This document shows positions 13,401 to 24,921 of a stretch of DNA of 64,000 nucleotides, piece after piece. The stretch comes from Tigriopus japonicus (lineage: Eukaryota > Arthropoda > Copepoda > Harpacticoida > Harpacticidae). The stretch is from contig CM021312.1 of the NCBI GenBank assembly GCA_010645155.1, positions 3,003,021 to 3,067,020 of the forward strand. The letters are read 5' to 3'. A model generated the notes under the pieces. That model ran no database searches. It was not told the DNA's origin and was given only the letters and a program-made list of their open reading frames with translations. The position numbers and the translations under genes are program-made. Within the stretch, counting starts at the first letter, position 1; every line of letters starts with the position of its first letter.

Positions 13401-15173
13401 GGTTGGCGAGTGCAATCAATCTTCAAAGATTACTCATTATTACGTGGCAAAATTAGGTGCGAGGAACCTCTGAACCTCTCTTTGAAAATTGGTTCAAGTG
13501 TAGCTTGAAAACCGATTCAAATTTAAAAAGAATCTGATTCGCTATCGGTGGCCACCTCGATCGACTGTCTGGAAAAGTCGTCGCGTAATACTGATTGTGT
13601 ACGTATGTAGATATGCACCAAAATAAGCATATAATCAGATGAGAGTGTTTGGAGGGTAGACGGCCCAACAAATGAGGCTTGCCAGAGAATGATGGGAAGT
13701 GATCTGCTCATGTTAAATGTACTTGCCGCCATTGGGCCACAACCATATCTAGCTATTTGGTTTCGTTCAATCTGAAACGGGATGCTGGCGTGTTTCGGGG
13801 CCCTTTAAAAGATTCTGATATTTCCCTAGGCTTGTATTCGACGGTGATTGTGAGAGACCTTGAGTGGTCAATGACCTCTCCGTTACCATTTGAGGTCTCT
13901 TGAGGACTACGAAGACTTGGAAGTGCCACTTTCTTGATCTCTTGTGACATATTGAGATGAAGAAGTTGGTGTGTATTATTTCTTTAGGCATTGCTCGTCA
14001 AAGGGTGTAGAGTTAATGTTGATGTTACATAAATGGGTCAAAGTGAGCGGTGTTAGTCACTATCGGGATTGAATCAAGTACCAAAAAGGTGTCTGGAGTT
14101 CATGAAACACACTAATGGAAGTTTGAAATGACTTGGCACATTTTGAGTAGAAGGATATTTTTTTTGTTTTCCTGGCAACCATTGTTAATGATGTCAAAAA
14201 CATTCGAGTTTGAAACACTCTTGATTGAGTTGTGCCACTTACGGAAAGCTCTTACAATCGTTGTACATTATTAATAAAGCATTTACCGAGAGCAAACCTC
14301 CTCTCCAATTTGATATACAATTCAACTCGCAACATACTGACAGATTGGAAAAGTTTTGGTCTTCAAGAATTCAATTCCAAGATCAACCTCAAATGCCAGG
14401 CCTTCATTTTGTGATTAATGCCAAACTATTGCAAGATGTGCTGCCTCTAGAACAATCCATTTTTGATGATTTCAGGCATGACTCTTAGAAACGCACACGG
14501 TTGTTATGGACAATACATTTGGTTGATTTTAATATTATTTAAAAGATTTAAAAAGGAGCTTTGGTATTTTCTCCAGATAAAAAAAAAACTTTCGTATTTT
14601 CACCTGACAAAAAAATGCACAAAATAAGTCTCGCAAAATAACCAAATAAAAAAATGGCTGACGAAAAGTAGCAGAATTTTACTACCAAATTTAAAAAAAA
14701 AATCAAGCCCATTTGGGGCTGTATTCGATGCAAAGACATGCTTCCTTGCACGATCATTTATCAGTTTTTATAACAAATTTGGTCAAGCAATGAGTTAAAA
14801 TTTGCCGCCCTAAGGCACCCCTGTGCATTGGGTTGGTCTGGTAAAGTTTGTAAGAAACTATTCAAATCACAGTTTGAAGATTCTTTTTGCAACTTCTAAT
14901 TTGACGTGCCTGAATTACTCCATTCTTGCCAAGCAAGCTGTCATTGTCAATCGATTCAACCATTGACCAACATTGTCACATTGCAAGCGTAAATTATTTC
15001 TTTGCAAATTCTAAACTTTTGACCAAATGCTATTGTTAATCTTGATGCTTTACCTTTTACCCTAACACATCTGTCGAACCAGTGTGGAAACTCCAAATAG
15101 ACGAGTGATCCAAGTCCCAAGAAAACCGGAGAGGTTTTAGATCAGTTTCATATTTGTTCCTTTTGAGACCGGA
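1483..15173. other. 13.7-kb gene-free interval upstream of EcR
   Basis: No open frame here matches a family I recognise and no spliced model could be built. It holds low-complexity DNA: CAT/CAC triplets near 2038-2070, (TC)n near 6180-6212, (GA)n near 7903-7928 and a GAT/GCT/GTT trinucleotide tract at 8398-8440. It may contain EcR 5' UTR exons and control elements because EcR is transcribed leftward from its right side; that is inference. Confidence 0.5.
8398..8440. repeat. Imperfect trinucleotide repeat (GAT/GAC then GCT/GTT)
   Basis: A run of GAT units grades into GAC, GCT and GTT units. On the minus strand it reads as polyglutamine then histidine codons in an open frame, but nothing else in that frame looks like a protein. 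Confidence 0.7.
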
Positions 15174-17728
15174 ATGGTTGGTTCAACACTGTGGAGATTA
15201 ATTGTAGTTTGGCAATCAATCCAGTTGGCACAAAGTAGATTTCACAACCAATGGTTTGCTCTAGATTACCCAGTTTTAAAGTCTGTTTTCCTGGTGCACA
15301 GACCAATTTTCATTTGCAAATCCGTCCCCAGAAACGTCATCAAAATGTTCCAAGAGCCCATTCAGGTCTTGCGAACTCTCCCCGACAGGGTTAATCCTCG
15401 TGCTAATCTTTTACTTTGTGCCGACCACTTCGAACTACAAGAAATTCAAAAGTTTTTGCGTCAAAATGACCAGATCGGGTCCCACGTTCCGTCATTCGTT
15501 ATTGGGACCAATCTCGCTGATGACTACTTGAGGCAATTCCAGATGATCCAAGTGGACCAAGAGATCTACTTTGCGGATGAAACCAATCACACTCTTTACG
15601 AGACCTACACTGTTGGTGAGAAAACTATTGTGAATCCTCTCTTAGTCATTTCCGAACAAGAGGTGGCGTGGAAACAAATTGGAAGCTTTTTGGAACGTCG
15701 AAGCAATTTCCATGGGAGGCACTTTCAAATTGTGAGCGATAATCAAAGGCCTTATTTAATGTTCGAAGACAAGATTGTGGAGGGTAGACCTGCCATAGAA
15801 ACTGCTTCTGGAGACCAAATTATACCTATGGACGACTTGGAAATGTCTGGAATATTTTGGGAGGCTTTCCTCGTTCTGGAAATGAACTTGAACTTCACAC
15901 ATGACATGTTTCTTCGAAAAGACCGTCGATGGGGGGTCCTAAAGAACGGCCAATGGGATGGAATGGTGTCCACGCTGATGAAGGGAGAGGCTGATTTCAT
16001 CTTAGGGTCGGTTACCCTGAACCTGATGAGATCGGCCGTCATCGACTACTTATCCCCGATGGCTCGTGAAACTTATGGGGTGGTAGTTAAAAATGAGGCT
16101 CGTGAACAACTCTCTTGGCTGAGCTTTCTCTTACCCATGAGTGAGGACGCTTGGTTGGGCTTGGTGGGGAACGCCTTGTTCTTGCTCTTGGTCATGAAAA
16201 CCTTTGAATATTTGTCGTCAAAAGGGGATCCATCGGTCAACGTAAGAAGGAGGAACCCAATAGAGATCTTAGGGGATCTAATTCAAGACTTTTGGATGTT
16301 GTTTTGCTCCTATTTTGGAAGGAAGCCCCCAGAGGCGGCTGAGAGTCGAATACGACAGAAGACCACGAGTCAAATCCTGATATTCACTATTTTTCTGGCC
16401 GGGAACATCGTGTTCATGTCTTACAAGGCTTCGTTGACCTCGGAACTTTCTAGTCGAGTCAAACGGATCCCATTCGACAGTCTGGAGGGTTTGGTGGAAA
16501 CCAATTACAAGTTAGTGATTTTTTTGGAATGTCAAGTAGTTTGAGGACATCATGGCGTAAAAATGAGTGATAAACGTAAAGCAATAGTGACAGTTAAGTC
16601 AACATGGGGCCTTTCAACCATTGGCACTTTCTTATTGAATAAAATTTAGACAAAAGAACTCTGATGAGGTGTTGAAGATTGATTGGCGAGCTCTTTCAAA
16701 TTAAGCACTAAAAGTTCTCATCAATTTGTCTCCGTGTATAAAAGTTCCGAGGAAAGCCGTTCTTTTTTGATTTAATTATACTAAAGACCCTCAAAAATCA
16801 AAGCTCAACTCTTACTTCTAATTCTAGATTTGTTTAAATAAGGAACGATCCAAAATCACTATACTTTGAGGTGTTTGCGTTTACTTTTAAGTTCTTAGTT
16901 TTGCTCGTGAAAACATCCCATTCACATTTATAATTATTTTCAATTAATTTAGTCATCTTAGTCTTTAAAAGATAGTGTAACACTTTTATCTGTCTGATCA
17001 TTTGTTTTCTCAATCCTACAAAGTTTATCATTTCTTCCAGGGTGACAACTAATGAAGGTGGTGGTCTGATGATCGACTCCTTTGCTCGCGCAGAGGAAGG
17101 AACGGCCTTGAATAAGATCTACAAAAAGTTCTTCGAAGACCGTTTGGACCAATTATACCCGGACATTGAAACCGGTCTCGCGAGTATAGTGGAGAATCCC
17201 TATGAGGCTTTCTTCAACGTGATTGAGTCAATATTAGTTTATAAGGACTACCAGTGTTCGACAATCGTCGCTTGGAAGACGAACTATCCCAACTTCTTAT
17301 CCCTGGCATTTCCAAAGAACTCGAGATACTTCAAGTTCTTCAACTTCAAAACCCTTCAATTCATTGAGAGTGGAGCTCTTGACGTTTTGACGTACCGTTA
17401 TATTCAACCTTTTGAGAAACGTCAATGCGAATTGGAAGGCCCAAGTGGTTTGGGTTTGGAGAAATTGATCAGCTTATTTGGCCTCCTCGGTGGAGCCGCA
17501 ATGATTTCGGGTCTGATATTTCTTTTTGAGACTTTTGGACGAGTTGGAAGAGTCTCAAGAACTCCAACGCCTCTAGTTCCGCTTGGCTCTAGCTTATCCC
17601 TTCGATATTGGATCGACACCATGCCCATCAAATATGATATCGCCAATAAAGAGGCTTTCATGGCTGAAATGGACAAAATAGTTTGGCTCGCCAAACGAAG
17701 CCCTGACCAGATGTCGCCAGCTACATAA
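15174..17728 (+). CDS. Ionotropic receptor (divergent IR, iGluR superfamily), two exons
   Basis: Exon 1 is 15174-16510 and exon 2 is 17041-17728. The intron starts GTTAGT and ends TTTCTTCCAG, and splicing restores Asn-Tyr-Lys-Val to give 674 aa. A hydrophobic N-terminus (residues ~5-22) suggests a signal peptide. S1 of the ligand-binding domain holds the glutamate-receptor-like arginine at residue 286 in TLNLMRSAVIDY. M1 is ~325-347, the pore helix ~368-384 (FWMLFCSYFG), M3 ~400-426 with SYKASLTSEL where iGluRs have SYTANLAAF, and M4 ~588-610. S2 carries the LAFPKNS signature. IRs form cation channels in sensory cilia detecting odours, tastants, temperature or humidity; this one belongs to the divergent group and its ligand is unknown. 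The region before S1 is short, consistent with an IR lacking a full amino-terminal domain. Confidence 0.9.
16511..17040 (+). other. Intron of the ionotropic receptor gene
   Basis: 530-nt AT-rich phase-2 intron with donor GTTAGT after ...TACAA and acceptor TTTCTTCCAG before GGTGACAAC. Joining the exons restores a continuous iGluR frame through the M3-S2 linker. Confidence 0.9.
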
Positions 17729-20700
17729 ATTTATGTTCTAATGCATTGCCGATCAACATGCCTTTTTTCGTCAGAATCAATTTCCATAAGCGTTGTCAAC
17801 AAAAATGAACCACGTTGTGACAGCCTCTTGTTAGTTATGTTTGGTTTGTGAGCACTCCGTTTCACACTAGAAAAAAAACGTATGTACCTGCTACCAATTC
17901 TCTGAGAAAAAGACACCTGTTCTAAAAGAAAATCAGGCAAATTGTGTTCTGTGTGTTTTTGTTATACAAACATGACCGAATCCTGAGTTGCTAGGCTGTG
18001 CCTCGTTTCGTGGCAAAACTGGAGTGGAGCACTTGCAATGAAAGTAATGGGCCATTGTCATGGTCATAACGAGATTGAGGACCGCCTCATGCCCTTGACT
18101 GCTTGCCTTCCTTTTAATTTGCATCAGGCTTCTTCCTTTCCTGACTGAGCAGTGGGTGAAACAAAGCGAGTGAGCCAGGCGAGTGAATCTTTTGCTCTTT
18201 ATTTAACAAATTACTTTAAATAACAACACGCACCTTGCCAACGCCTGGAATGTGTTATTAGTCTATAGGAGTGCAGCCAATCAGATTCCAGTTTGAAAAC
18301 CACATCCCGCCCGCCCGCGACTTCCCAGGATGCAAAAATGCCACAGGCATGATAACGAAATTGCACTTTCCAGTCCCGTGGCCAGTTGCTAAGCTTGCCA
18401 AAATGAAGATCGTTCAGGAGCAGCTTTTTGGCTTGGCTGCTCACCGCCGAGCTTCACTTACTCCCATCCTCGTGGTGGCTTCTTTAGTAGGGATTGGAAT
18501 CGCAAGCAAATGAAGGTTTAAGCACAAGAGGGCACGTTTCCTAGGTTTAACACAATAGTTTCGTTTTCTTACCGGCTTTCTTTCCCGTCCTTGTCATTTT
18601 TTAACCTCAATCATGAGTATGATCAAAAATGGTCTCAATTTTTGTAACAACAACAAAAACAGACAGGGTTTTTGACCCGAGAAAATAAAGAAATGAAGTG
18701 AAAAAAGTACTCGACGAAAAACTCGACCTCAACTCAAATTGATACAATTTGTGAGTTTCCTAACCATATCATTTGCTGCCCCGAGGTTTATTTCACATTC
18801 GTTTAACAATATTAGAATATGATTAATTAAAGTAAAGGCTTAAAAGTTTGTTTGCCAGAAATCTACACCCCTACTCATGGCATTCGAGACCCAATGCTTC
18901 AGCAACTCCACGAATATACGTACACTAGCATATCAACATGCTCGTTCTTGCTCAAACCTGAACTTCAAATGACTCCCTGCTCGCACTCGTACAATCTTTG
19001 TTCAAACTGCTTCAAGTGGTGGATTGGACTGTGGACGCTGAAACTCACACGGACGAGTGGGAACAGCAGGCCAGCAAGACCATGCAACAAATTGCATTTC
19101 GTTTCCAGTTCGTGCAAAACACACAGACAAAGAGTGCATTGAACCGCTTGCAATCCTGGAAACCTCATCTCCTTCCTTGGAGGAAACCGATTGGGTGTCT
19201 GATTTCACCATCGCGGCCCAACCAACTGATTCCCCGGACAACAACCAGATAGTGCTGGATTCTAAAACTGGCTACTTTTATGGGCATCTCACATGCATGC
19301 CAAGTCATCGCCAGACAGGAAAATGCATTCAAGTTTTAACGCTCCAAAAGAGACGTTCTCTGTGATATTGAACCTCATCCCTGACATTGATCCTGCCAAG
19401 GAAAAAATAAGACCGGCAGTCGGCACGGATAAACGCAGAATTTTCAGTAAAATCAAATGGTCTTTGACAGAGAAGGCTAGCAATTTGTCTTGAGAGTCCT
19501 GAGTCAGATGGGTCCATTGTTGATCCTCACTGTCCCCTAAGCGAGAGGGCTTTCAGGGCCCATTACCAAGATTGATGGCTTGGAACAACTGTTTAACGTT
19601 GCATCTAGCTGCGATCCATGCTCTTTTTTGAGAGGTTCCAAATTTCTGGACCAATGATTTCATTGCCTTTACTGACGAGGCTTCGAGTTTGCTTTCAGCG
19701 AGTTCAATATGTCTCTGTCTATCTCCTCAGACATAATTCCAATGTCCTTGGGCAAAGCCGCCAGAGATGGATTACTGGAAATCATTAAGTCTATCTTAAT
19801 GTTTTCTTTTGACGGTACTAAATCCCATTTTCTCATTCCTCCAAACGAACACATAAGCGCTATCTTAAGGCTACAAGGCTCTCGGAACAACTTAAGCCAG
19901 ACATGGAAGGCTGGGTGTCAATGTTAAGCGACATTTGCCAATGCCAGTCAAAGCTTAGAAGTCCTCAAGAGAATGAAGAGACAGAGACAGGGAAAGGCGA
20001 ACCAAAACGACGACTGATATCGATTGAAAACTTATCCTGAAATGCACTTTCAGCTCAGTTCAGACACAAAGTGAAGGAGGGTGCACCAGCCAGTCTGCTC
20101 CAAGATTCTAGGACCTTCAACGTTGCCCTCGAATATCAAACTCATTCTGCAATGCATCACAACCACTGTAAAAAAAAATATTATCCCCTCATCAGATTTA
20201 GTATCTAACAAAGTATCAAAAATAACATTCATCCCAGAAGACCAATGTCCCTTTTTCTGAGTGGCCTGGGCATTTCTTTGCATGGGACCGAGCTCCCTGA
20301 GCGAATTCACACAACTTCAAAGACGACCGATCTCACTCTCTGGCATCGTCCTGGAAGCTGTCTATTAGGGCGGAATAAATCTTAATCCCGAAGATTATTT
20401 TAGAAAAAAATGCCTTATGATTAAGCGTCTAGACATGAAGGCAAAGTTTCGCTTGTGCGTGTCGCTTGATATTCGCGTTCTCAATGCGGTCCAAGATGGC
20501 ACGGTCCGTTTTGAAGGCCGTGAAAAGTGGATAGAGTGTGAACAAAGTGGTTTCTTTTGTGGCTGGTTCCCATTGTGATGTTCCATTGTTCCTTTCTGCG
20601 GTGTTAAGTGCACATAACGGCCTTCGTGGCCGAGAAAAGCCAGACTCAGGGTCGGAAAATGCATCCCACACGCCTGGAGAACCCAACTTAAATCCCCGAG

Positions 20701-22017
20701 AAAAAGAGAGCCTTCACTTCCACGACACAAATCCATCTCATGTACCAGCTAGCTTTTTTCTAAGTCTTGGCGTCCTTTAGATGAGTCGCACAAATGTGAT
20801 GGGAGTTTACAGGATTGGCCAATAACGGGGGAATGTCAAAAAAAGTTCAAGAGCTTAAAATTACTTGGGAAATGTTTTAGTTGATGTTCCTGCTCCCTAA
20901 CTTCGGGGCTTAAATTATCACAAATACCTGGCTAGTTCACGAGGACAAAGTTTTTCCTGTTTTTGGAAAGCTAGTGCTGCCTTTGTAGGCATATATCGTA
21001 AGCTACACGATTTTATTGTCAGAGTCTGCGGTTTTCCGAGAAACAGAGCCTTACGAACAAAGCCAGAACGAGCCATAGGTCCATAGAAGGAAAATTTGCC
21101 ATTTCCCATGGTTCAATAACCCAGCTAGTGCCATAAAACCCCTTTGTCAATAAACAATTGCCACTTTTAAGTGCCTTAAAGTAAACCTAGTTTCCAAAGC
21201 AGACTTCTCTTCAAAATTGTTTAATATTTGGCAATTTGTCAAACATTAACTTCCTACGCTTTTCCCGGATGCCTTTTCTTTTAATTAATAGAACCATGCC
21301 ACCATGTTTCTATTTTGAGGAGCTGCTACACCTCTCCAGGTACTGCAATATCCATTCAGAATGATTCCCTGACCTGAACTTTCCCAGACCCTTGGATTGA
21401 TTGCTGATCGGATTACCGATGTGCCTCGTTGCAGAAACACTCGAGAATCGAACCCTTTGAATGGAACCAATAATTGACTAGTATCTGTTTCATTGCCCAC
21501 ATCCGAGTAAGGTTGGCGTATCATGCACAAGACTTTGCCTGTCGCCGCCGAATTGAGCTCGTTGCACTTTTGCATGTCTCATGTTAAACTTTCATGTAGA
21601 CCTTCGCCATTCTTCATATCCAGAAATTATTCTTTGGAAATGCACCAAAAACTTCAAAGCCGAAGTTCATTGACCGCCAACCTGAGTCCCAAAACCGACG
21701 ATCACAATCATATATTCGTTTATTCAGTACAAATTGCACTTACATTTACGTACATGGGCTTGCCTAAATGTACTAAGACTAGACATCAAGTGTACTACGC
21801 TATAGGTAGTACGTACACGAGAATGTTTCACCTGCGAAAAAATATCTGATTGAAGATATACGTTTGATCGTGGATCATTTTAACCAGGAATTCTGGACCC
21901 TTATTTGCGATTTGAAGTACAATCATTAGCTATCAGTCAAATCGATCGTGGCGTTGAATTTCAATGTCAAGTAGGCTGAGCTTTTATTTTGGTTTTTTTC
22001 CTCATGTCATTCGGGGA
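17729..22017. other. Gene-poor interval with a frame-broken coding-like stretch
   Basis: No family is recognised. Between about 18998 and 20040 the plus strand shows successive open segments in different frames with protein-like composition, ending in a stop-free tail at 19850-20040. They could be the remains of a decayed gene or chance, and I cannot separate these. The rest shows nothing I can name. Confidence 0.3.
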
Positions 22018-22441
22018 TCATTGCCAAACATGAGTCGGATCCAGACAGAAGATGGCGGGTCGTTCCAGTGGTTCCACAAAGAGCGCGTTAAGGGCCCCAA
22101 AGTCTAGATGATAAGGCAGCACAAAGAACCCTTGGGAACGATTGTTCGCGTTGCACAAAACTTTCGCAATTGAAATGAACTAAAAAAGAGCCTTGGATGT
22201 GGCGCAAGTGAGCCTTGATATGAAGTGAAAATCCCTTGTCTCTACTTGGAGTATTTGAGAGCAGGAGATCTTGGATCCCCTTGAGAGAATCATTGCCAAG
22301 TCGTTTGCCGAATTGACGCCCGTGTCGTAAAATTCACTCGAAATCTGAGGGTGGTTCAAGTTAGAGTCACAAATCACAAATCAGACGTTAAGCACATACA
22401 GATTGTCCCACGATCTCCAGATCAAGATCGTCCGATCGCAT
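22018..22441 (-). CDS. Hypothetical three-exon gene, family not recognised
   Basis: Three minus-strand segments join without frame loss across two short GT-AG introns: 22400-22441, 22246-22344 and 22018-22179. Introns are 22345-22399 (donor GTATGT, acceptor CACCCTCAG) and 22180-22245 (donor GTAGAG, acceptor CTCTTTTTTAG). Starting at the ATG at 22441 this gives 100 aa ending ...CLDPTHVWQ. The frame is also coding-like upstream to about 22563 (for example LLFTGCFIFNNDAHQIGG) but meets an in-frame TGA at 22478-22480. So either the gene starts after that stop, an upstream exon is spliced in, or this is a recent pseudogene. I recognise no domain. Support is the frame-preserving splice structure only. 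Confidence 0.4.
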
Positions 22442-22563
22442 GTCGGTGCTTGGAATGTTGAAATAGCTCAAGATGTGTCACTGTCCACCAATCTGATGTG
22501 CGTCGTTGTTAAAGATGAAGCACCCGGTGAACAACAGTTTTCCTTGTAGTTGGTTGGCACCAA

Positions 22564-24442
22564 TGTGAAAAGAGCCTTGACAAAGAAATGATGATCACCG
22601 TGACGACGATGGTTGGGTTCCAAAGCTCAAACTATGGTTATTCACCAACAGGTACCTACGAAGATAAGGCGCCTTAACAAGTGTTTTGAAAATAGAAGAC
22701 GAAAATGCAGAATTGGACTTTCTAATGTAATCAGAAAAGCGGCAAGTTGCAGCTTGTTAATATGATAAACTTTGAGGGTAAATGCATCGTTCGAAGAATG
22801 GGACGCATTTGGAAAACAAGCCCTCTGTCTTTGCCTGTGGAAATCAATCCTCTTTAGTCTTCCCTCGGAAAATTGGCAAATCCTCCACTCCTTTATCAAT
22901 CGTATATTGTAAGTTACATAACGAGCTCTCGATTTCCAACCACCCACGTCTTTAATGTAACTACAATGCCAGTTTTACAACACGTATATCAAAGATGAAC
23001 GTGAACACTCGCGATCCTCTTTCAAAATAATACCTCGACGTCCCCGGGAGATCAATTTTTTTCCAGGAAGCAAAGTCGTAAAACACTCAAAAAGTGTCGC
23101 TATTATATTTCGCTTTATGGCCAACGAGATTCCCGCCCAATCCGTAAAGAAGAACTAGACGGAGGGAGAAAGACCATTTCCGTCTGATTTACACCGTTCC
23201 CAAAGCTCTTGTGGAACGTGGATGCACTATGCCATCCATTTAGACGGAGACAGTCGGATTCAACCAGACTCCAAGAGTTTGGTAACTCGAACAATGATGA
23301 CTTTGAAACTTTATTTTGGCACCCTGCTCACTCAAGCAGACAGGATATGAAGGATCATCCGGGAATTGAGCTGGTCCAAGAGACTTTACTGTAGAATGGA
23401 GACAGAGAGACCAATTTCGACTTCAAGGCACAGCTCTTTGAGAATGTCTCTGGGGAATTGAAGTTTTGCACTCCTCTCCCCAATAAATTCCATCTAATGA
23501 ACGTACCACGTTGATTTTTATGGGCGACCTTGAAATTTTTTTACGAGCTACTCACCGGGGGTAGCACTGAGGCTCTCTTTTCCTCCCCTGAACTAAAATA
23601 CACAGACGTAGAACGAAACGAGGGAGGGTTTGCTTCAGAGTCTTCGTTCAAAACACGGACCACAACATTCTGTATGTGGAAGTTTCTGGGTATTTTTTTT
23701 CAGTTTGAACTATTTCTGGAATCTCATGTCGCTCTAACTGGTTATTGGTACCACGACCACGTGACTCACCATCCATACCACTTAAGAGGTCCTTGGGGCG
23801 GTCTGAACGCTTTTGAGAAGCCAAAATTCCATGCTGTTTGGATAAGAGATCTTTGATGTTCAACGAATTTGATAATGTATATATACAGTCTGTGACGGGA
23901 ATTTGGGCCGAAAAAAGGGGATGATGAGAAAAGCTGAGTTGGTTTTCGGGGTTATGGCAGAAATATTCCAACTGGCTCTCGGGAAGTCGACTGAAGTTTA
24001 TGAGATGATAATGGCTGTATGCAGAGCCTCGAAATTGGAATCTGCAGAATCTTCTTGTTGGTATAAGTTTTGCTTAAAAAAGTAATCTCTCACACTAGAG
24101 GCGCGTCTCAAAAGTGGTCTGGATAAAATGAACAAACTTTTTTCAAATATTTCAAGAGTTTCATTCTAAATTGTTTTAATTGTACTTTGTTTGTTTTTTG
24201 TTGGAATACAAAAGCATCCCTATCAATTCGCCTACTGGCATTGGAGAGGAGCATTAGTACTGAAACATTGATTGACACCTCAAGAAACAACTTGAAATGT
24301 CACTGTACTAATTTCACGCCATCTGGTGGAAGGAAAGATGAATGCAAGTTTTTTTTTAAATCGACGGAAGGTATTTAAGCTTAAACGGGAAACCTCTGCC
24401 TCGAAGTACATTTGCCAAAGCAATGGCTTTTTAAGTTTGAAT
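22564..24442. other. Intergenic interval, nothing recognised
   Basis: Only short open frames in all phases, without recognisable domains. The sequence at 24098-24120 (GCGTCTCAAAAGTGG) vaguely resembles a mariner-type terminus, but I found no partner repeat. Confidence 0.4.
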
Positions 24443-24796
24443 CGAAATACTCAAAGACATCAGGGCACTTTTAGACCCCAAATTCAATGGGGAACAACTT
24501 TACTTCTGTTGTATTGTTTAAGTTGAGGTCCAGGGAAAAAGTTATATACCTAAAAACCTATTGAAAAACATTTTTTGAAAAACTATTCAATCCATATTTA
24601 GGGGGCAATTAGGCAGAAATTGAATTCAAATAAAAAAAAATACATTCAGCCGCAGCTAAATTATTTGGGTTTGAACGCTCCATTTTTGACCCTAAAAAGC
24701 CGAAAAACGCTACAATTATATCAAAAAACAAATTCCCAGATATTTCATATAGCTTTTCAATGTAACAAAAGAAAATGAAAATTATGAGTTTTGAAG
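24443..24796 (+). repeat. Left arm of ~360-bp inverted repeat
   Basis: Pairs with 26663-27030 in inverted orientation over nearly its whole length with small indels. The most conserved core, 24514-24540 (TTTAAGTTGAGGTCCAGGGA and flanks), matches the other arm almost exactly. A diverged fragment of this arm appears to recur at 57735-57760. Confidence 0.85.
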
Positions 24797-24921
24797 ATTT
24801 TTTGAAAATAATTCAAAATAATAAAATAATAATTTGCATATGAATCCATTACACGTATTTATTTGTAATTTTGGTTGAACTCACATCATAGCGTTCTCTA
24901 AATATCACTCATCAGTTTCAG

